DNA of 64,000 bases. Origin: Chryseobacterium sp. POL2. Lineage in GTDB: Bacteria; Bacteroidota; Bacteroidia; Flavobacteriales; Weeksellaceae. The stretch covers positions 2,480,001 to 2,544,000 of the forward strand of contig NZ_CP049298.1 in the NCBI RefSeq assembly GCF_011058315.1. Reading direction: 5' to 3'. A program made the translations under genes and the position numbers. The notes beneath the pieces are model-generated. The model was not told the DNA's origin. It did not search any database and saw only the letters and a program-made list of their open reading frames with translations. Below, piece by piece: positions 61,208 through 64,000 of this stretch (the stretch's first letter is position 1; every line of letters begins with the position of its first letter).

Positions 61208-62500
61208 ATGAATGTTAAGAAGATGAAGAAATCGAGTCTTGTGTTGTTGTTGGTGACTTTGCTGTCACTTTTTAATTGTAAAAAAGACGATTCAAAAACA
61301 GATAAGCCTGACTATCAAAGTAAATTACCCAACTATTCTAATGTAAAACTCGACAAGGTTTTCTCCGACGCAGACCGACAGCTTGATAACAAAGCGCAAA
61401 TCCTCTCACAAATCAATAATTATTACGACATGGTTTGGGAACGTGGCAATCTCAGCGGAAGCTTTCTTGTGGCGAAAGGCGACGATATTCTTGTTGAGAA
61501 ATACCGAGGTTTTGGTAGAGAAAATAGCCAAATGCCTATTGATAAAGATACGCCACTACATGTTGCATCGGTTAGTAAGACGATGACTGCGATGGCGGTT
61601 CTCAAACTGGTAGAAGCCGGAAAGCTAAGTCTAGAAGACGATTTAACCAAGTTTTTTCCAAAATTCCCTTACCCCAATATTACGGTTTTCAGTCTGTTGT
61701 CCCAACGCAGTGGTCTTCCCAAATACGAGCATTTTGACCAGTCGATAAAACCAAAACCTGCCGAACTGGACAAGGCATTTATCACCAACCAAGATGTTCT
61801 TAATATTTTGGAGCGCGACAAGCCAGAACTGGCGCGCCCTAGCAATACGGGTTTTATGTATTGCAATACCAATTTTGCACTATTGGCTTTGATTGTTGAA
61901 AAAGTTACTGCAACGCCATTTCCACAAGCCATGCAAGAGATATTGTTCAAAGCTTTGGGGATGGACCATTCTTTTATTTTTCAGGAAAAAGATATTCCCA
62001 CCGCGGCGCAATCCTTTTATAATGGGCAGAATAGGCTCTATCCTTTGGATAATCTCGACTTGATATATGGGGACAAAAACGTTTACACCACGCCAAGAGA
62101 TTTACTGAAATTCTCAACGGCGATGTTTTCCGATGACTTTTTGAAACCTGAACTTAAAGCTAAAATCTTCGAACCTTACAGCAACGAAAAGGCAGGCGTT
62201 AACAATTATGGACTAGGTTTTCGTATGAAGGTTTTTGATAATGGCGAGAAGTTGACCTACCATAACGGATGGTGGCATGGCTCCAACACGGTGTTTGTAC
62301 ATCTTTTAAAATCAAAAGTCACCATTGTGGCTTTGGGGAATAAGTATTCGCAAAGAGTCTATTCAGCGATGGCTTTGTCGGGTTTGTTTGAGCCTTTTCC
62401 GTTTGAGGTTGAGAAGCTTAATAAAGTCTTAAACGGTGGTAAAGCTAATGCTGGAAACGCCGATTCTGCAAATGTCAACGCCAGTCATTATTCGGAATAG
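61208..62500 (+). CDS. Serine hydrolase lipoprotein, beta-lactamase/DD-peptidase type
   Basis: 430 residues with a lipoprotein signal (LLSLFNCKK, Cys near 24). The beta-lactamase-related domain has S-x-x-K in VASVSKTMTAM (Ser 121, Lys 124), Y-x-N in MYCNTNFALL, and the HNGWWHG stretch in the place of the third motif. Family includes penicillin-binding protein 4*/esterase-type enzymes; the substrate may be peptidoglycan peptide or an ester. Ser-rich, Asn/Ala-rich C-terminal tail. A start at the second ATG (MKKSSL, 61223) would give a cleaner lipoprotein signal. Confidence 0.85.
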   Translation: MNVKKMKKSSLVLLLVTLLSLFNCKKDDSKTDKPDYQSKLPNYSNVKLDKVFSDADRQLDNKAQILSQINNYYDMVWERGNLSGSFLVAKGDDILVEKYRGFGRENSQMPIDKDTPLHVASVSKTMTAMAVLKLVEAGKLSLEDDLTKFFPKFPYPNITVFSLLSQRSGLPKYEHFDQSIKPKPAELDKAFITNQDVLNILERDKPELARPSNTGFMYCNTNFALLALIVEKVTATPFPQAMQEILFKALGMDHSFIFQEKDIPTAAQSFYNGQNRLYPLDNLDLIYGDKNVYTTPRDLLKFSTAMFSDDFLKPELKAKIFEPYSNEKAGVNNYGLGFRMKVFDNGEKLTYHNGWWHGSNTVFVHLLKSKVTIVALGNKYSQRVYSAMALSGLFEPFPFEVEKLNKVLNGGKANAGNADSANVNASHYSE

Positions 62501-62549
62501 AAAAAAAATGATAAACATTCCTAAACATCGATAAGCACAGGCTACAAAA

Positions 62550-62629
62550 CGGATGCGCATCCGACGATTGACGGATGCGCATAGGATGAGAGACGCGTGC
62601 GCACAGACGAGATGTCCGATGCGCACACG
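62550..62629. repeat. GC-rich palindromic cluster
   Basis: Four related GC-rich units in 80 nt: CGGATGCGCATCCG (62550-62563, a perfect 14-bp palindrome), ACGGATGCGCAT (62571-62582), ACGCGTGCGCAC (62593-62604), and CCGATGCGCACACG (62616-62629). All share a TGCGCA core. Located between converging serine hydrolase and HU-HIG genes; no T run, so not a typical terminator. Confidence 0.6.
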
Positions 62630-62642
62630 TTGGCTGGTCTTT

Positions 62643-63032
62643 CTACTTGTTGTATTTCTCGTACTTTACAGTGCTTAGCATATCGCGCAGGTCAACTCCT
62701 GGACGAAAGAGGATTTTGTTTGATCGTATCAGTGCAGAAGTTACTTTGGCAGCAGTGGTTGCACCCTCGCTAGAGATGGAGATCTGGAAGTTACCGAAGT
62801 CGCCGAGCCTTACGATCTTACCATCTGCAAGATGACGGCTTACTGTTTTTATAAGGTCATTGAGCACTGCTAAAACATCGGTGTCGGATACCGTGGTGGA
62901 GCCACCTGCGATTTCTTTAGAAAGGCTTTTTAGATTAACTTCCCCATCGGCTTTGGCGCTTGCATAGAATTTTGGAGCGGCCTGCGGATCTTGCAGGTTC
63001 TTACGCTCAATCACATTGTACTTTACTGGCAT
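62643..63032 (-). CDS. HU-family (HU-HIG) DNA-binding protein
   Basis: 129 residues: a Bacteroidota-specific N-terminal extension (PVKYNVIERKNLQDPQAAPKFYASA) followed by a HU-like domain (SKEIAGGSTTVSDTDVLAVLNDLIKTV ... IVRLGDFGNFQISISSEG). HU-HIG proteins bind DNA and are common, often near mobile or phase-variable regions. The start at MPVKYN is favoured over an extended frame upstream. Immediately beside a GC-rich palindromic cluster. Confidence 0.88.
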   Translation of the reverse strand: MPVKYNVIERKNLQDPQAAPKFYASAKADGEVNLKSLSKEIAGGSTTVSDTDVLAVLNDLIKTVSRHLADGKIVRLGDFGNFQISISSEGATTAAKVTSALIRSNKILFRPGVDLRDMLSTVKYEKYNK

Positions 63033-63104
63033 AATATAAATTTTTAAAAATGTGTTTTGATTTAATAAAACTAATAAAAAAAGCATTACAAATTTTAGTT
63101 TTTC

Positions 63105-63112
63105 TATTTTTG
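63105..63112 (+). promoter_or_regulatory. Candidate -7 box for the truncated lipoprotein gene
   Basis: TATTTTTG, a TAnnTTTG match, 17 nt before the preferred ATG at 63129. It puts the transcript start about at the first ATG (63117), which argues that the second ATG is used. Confidence 0.45.
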
Positions 63113-63128
63113 CACTATGAATCCAAAA

Positions 63129-64000
63129 ATGAAGAAGTTTCTTTTTCTAGTAATCATAAGTTTGTTGGTGTATTCTTGCGCGCGCGTTGGTTCGCCAATT
63201 GGTGGTGCCAAAGATAGCATTCCGCCAAAAATGTTGTCAAGTAATATTGATACAACGCGTGTCAATGTGCCCACAACAACCAAAGAATTGCGCATCGATT
63301 TTGATGAATATATCAAGCTGAAAGAGATTAACAAAAACCTAATTATCTCGCCACCCATTACTAAAATAAAAAAGATATTGCCAGCAAACCTCGGGACCAA
63401 ATTCCTATTGATCCAGTGGGAAGATACCCTGAAAGCGAATACAACCTATAACTTCAACTTTGGAAATGCAATTACCGATCTTAATGAAGCCAACACATTG
63501 CCGTATTTTAATTTCGCATTTTCTACAGGGTCAGAGATTGAGGATTATTACATCAGCGGCGAGTTGACAGATGCCTTGGGCGAGAAAAAGGCGGATGGCA
63601 AAGACGTTAATTATGTTGTTGGACTTTATCAGGTGAAAGACTCTATGGACTATCGTCAAAAGCCTTATTATATTACCAATGTCGATCCAGATGGTTATTT
63701 TGAGCTTAACTATCTGTCGCCTGGGAAGTATAAGATTTTAGCCTTCGAAGATCAAAATCAAAATTCTATTTTTGATAACGGAAAAGAGAAGTTTGCCTTC
63801 TCAAAAGATGATATTACGATAGAGGACAAAACGAATATTTCTGGGATGAAGCTAAAACTTTTCCCAAGTGTCCCGAAGGTTAAATACAAAGAATACAAGC
63901 CAACACAAGGCGGTCTTGTCTTGCTATACGAAGGCAAACCAGATAAGGTGGAGGTGACATCAACATCGGAGAATCTTAAAGATTTTATAGTGACGCATCG
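63129..64000 (+). CDS. Ig-like (Big_5) domain lipoprotein, cut by the window end
   Basis: Starts MKKFLFLVIISLLVYSCARVG, a lipoprotein signal (Cys near 17), followed by IGGAKDSIPPKM and an Ig-like Big_5 domain (DTTRVNVPTTTKELRIDFDEYIKLKE ... NTTYNFNFGNAITDLNE). The C-terminal end lies beyond base 64000, so the gene is incomplete here. An ATG at 63117 would add four residues (MNPK). Such proteins are cell-surface lipoproteins of unknown function. Confidence 0.85.
   Translation, partial: MKKFLFLVIISLLVYSCARVGSPIGGAKDSIPPKMLSSNIDTTRVNVPTTTKELRIDFDEYIKLKEINKNLIISPPITKIKKILPANLGTKFLLIQWEDTLKANTTYNFNFGNAITDLNEANTLPYFNFAFSTGSEIEDYYISGELTDALGEKKADGKDVNYVVGLYQVKDSMDYRQKPYYITNVDPDGYFELNYLSPGKYKILAFEDQNQNSIFDNGKEKFAFSKDDITIEDKTNISGMKLKLFPSVPKVKYKEYKPTQGGLVLLYEGKPDKVEVTSTSENLKDFIVTH

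Noticed and set aside
1-64000. CRISPR array, toxin-antitoxin pair or known defence system
   Set aside because: No regularly spaced repeats, Cas-like proteins, restriction enzymes or two-gene toxin-antitoxin units were seen on either strand.

Overview
The window is AT-rich chromosomal DNA from a Bacteroidota bacterium, most likely Flavobacteriia / Weeksellaceae (Chryseobacterium-like). Supporting marks are a fused ccoNO gene in a cbb3 oxidase operon, a GLPGLI protein, DUF3127, HU-HIG and HU-CCDC81 type proteins, an OMP_b-brl-type receptor, a TPP riboswitch driving a TonB-dependent receptor, no clear Shine-Dalgarno sequences, and promoters of the flavobacterial TTG / TAnnTTTG type. Genus is inferred from protein style only, since no database search was possible.

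Layout. 1-16400 is mostly housekeeping: an MCE/MlaD protein, a PpiD-type foldase, an ECF sigma factor with two downstream envelope proteins, a Rossmann/DUF2520 protein, GLPGLI, feoA-feoB plus a 46-residue FeoB-associated peptide, a large lipoprotein, glmM, a TPR protein, an EamA transporter, aat and DUF3127. A tRNA cluster (Leu-TAG, Gly-GCC, Leu-TAA) lies at 16574-16825. 16.9-28.5 kb is accessory: two decayed small genes around a lipocalin-like lipoprotein, a propeller-type histidine kinase and LuxR-type response regulator facing a GH3-GH1-outer membrane protein operon, and a frameshifted IS256-family insertion sequence flanked by gene scraps. 28.5-35.6 kb holds a histone H1-like protein, a zinc metallopeptidase, ribH, a YfgM-like TPR protein, apt, a lipoprotein, and a RapZ-C / nucleotidyltransferase / LOG operon. 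35.6-44.5 kb is a complete cbb3 oxidase locus (ccoI-ccoS-ccoNO-ccoQ-ccoP-ccoG-fixH-safE-like), with a divergent Crp/Fnr regulator. 44.6-64 kb holds panB, a pseudouridine synthase, two TonB-type outer membrane proteins (one behind a TPP riboswitch), two aconitases around a DinB protein, DUF2752, a membrane-anchored HU-like protein, a thioesterase, a D-2-hydroxyacid dehydrogenase, a serine hydrolase, an HU-HIG protein and a truncated Ig-like lipoprotein.

How parts fit. The cbb3 genes form one respiratory module (copper loading, assembly, catalytic subunits) probably governed by the adjacent Crp/Fnr protein. The kinase/regulator pair probably controls the beta-glucosidase operon. A 20-bp palindrome upstream of the kinase recurs with 18/20 identity about 4.5 kb away, beside the lipocalin gene, and is the best candidate operator in the window. 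The sigma factor and the two genes behind it look like an envelope-stress module. No CRISPR array, phage, or classical defence system was seen. The more unusual items are the shared palindrome, the SSB-like acidic tip on DUF3127, the membrane-anchored HU-like protein, the free-standing RapZ C-terminal domain beside a MurU-like enzyme, and GC-rich palindromic islands in two intergenic regions.
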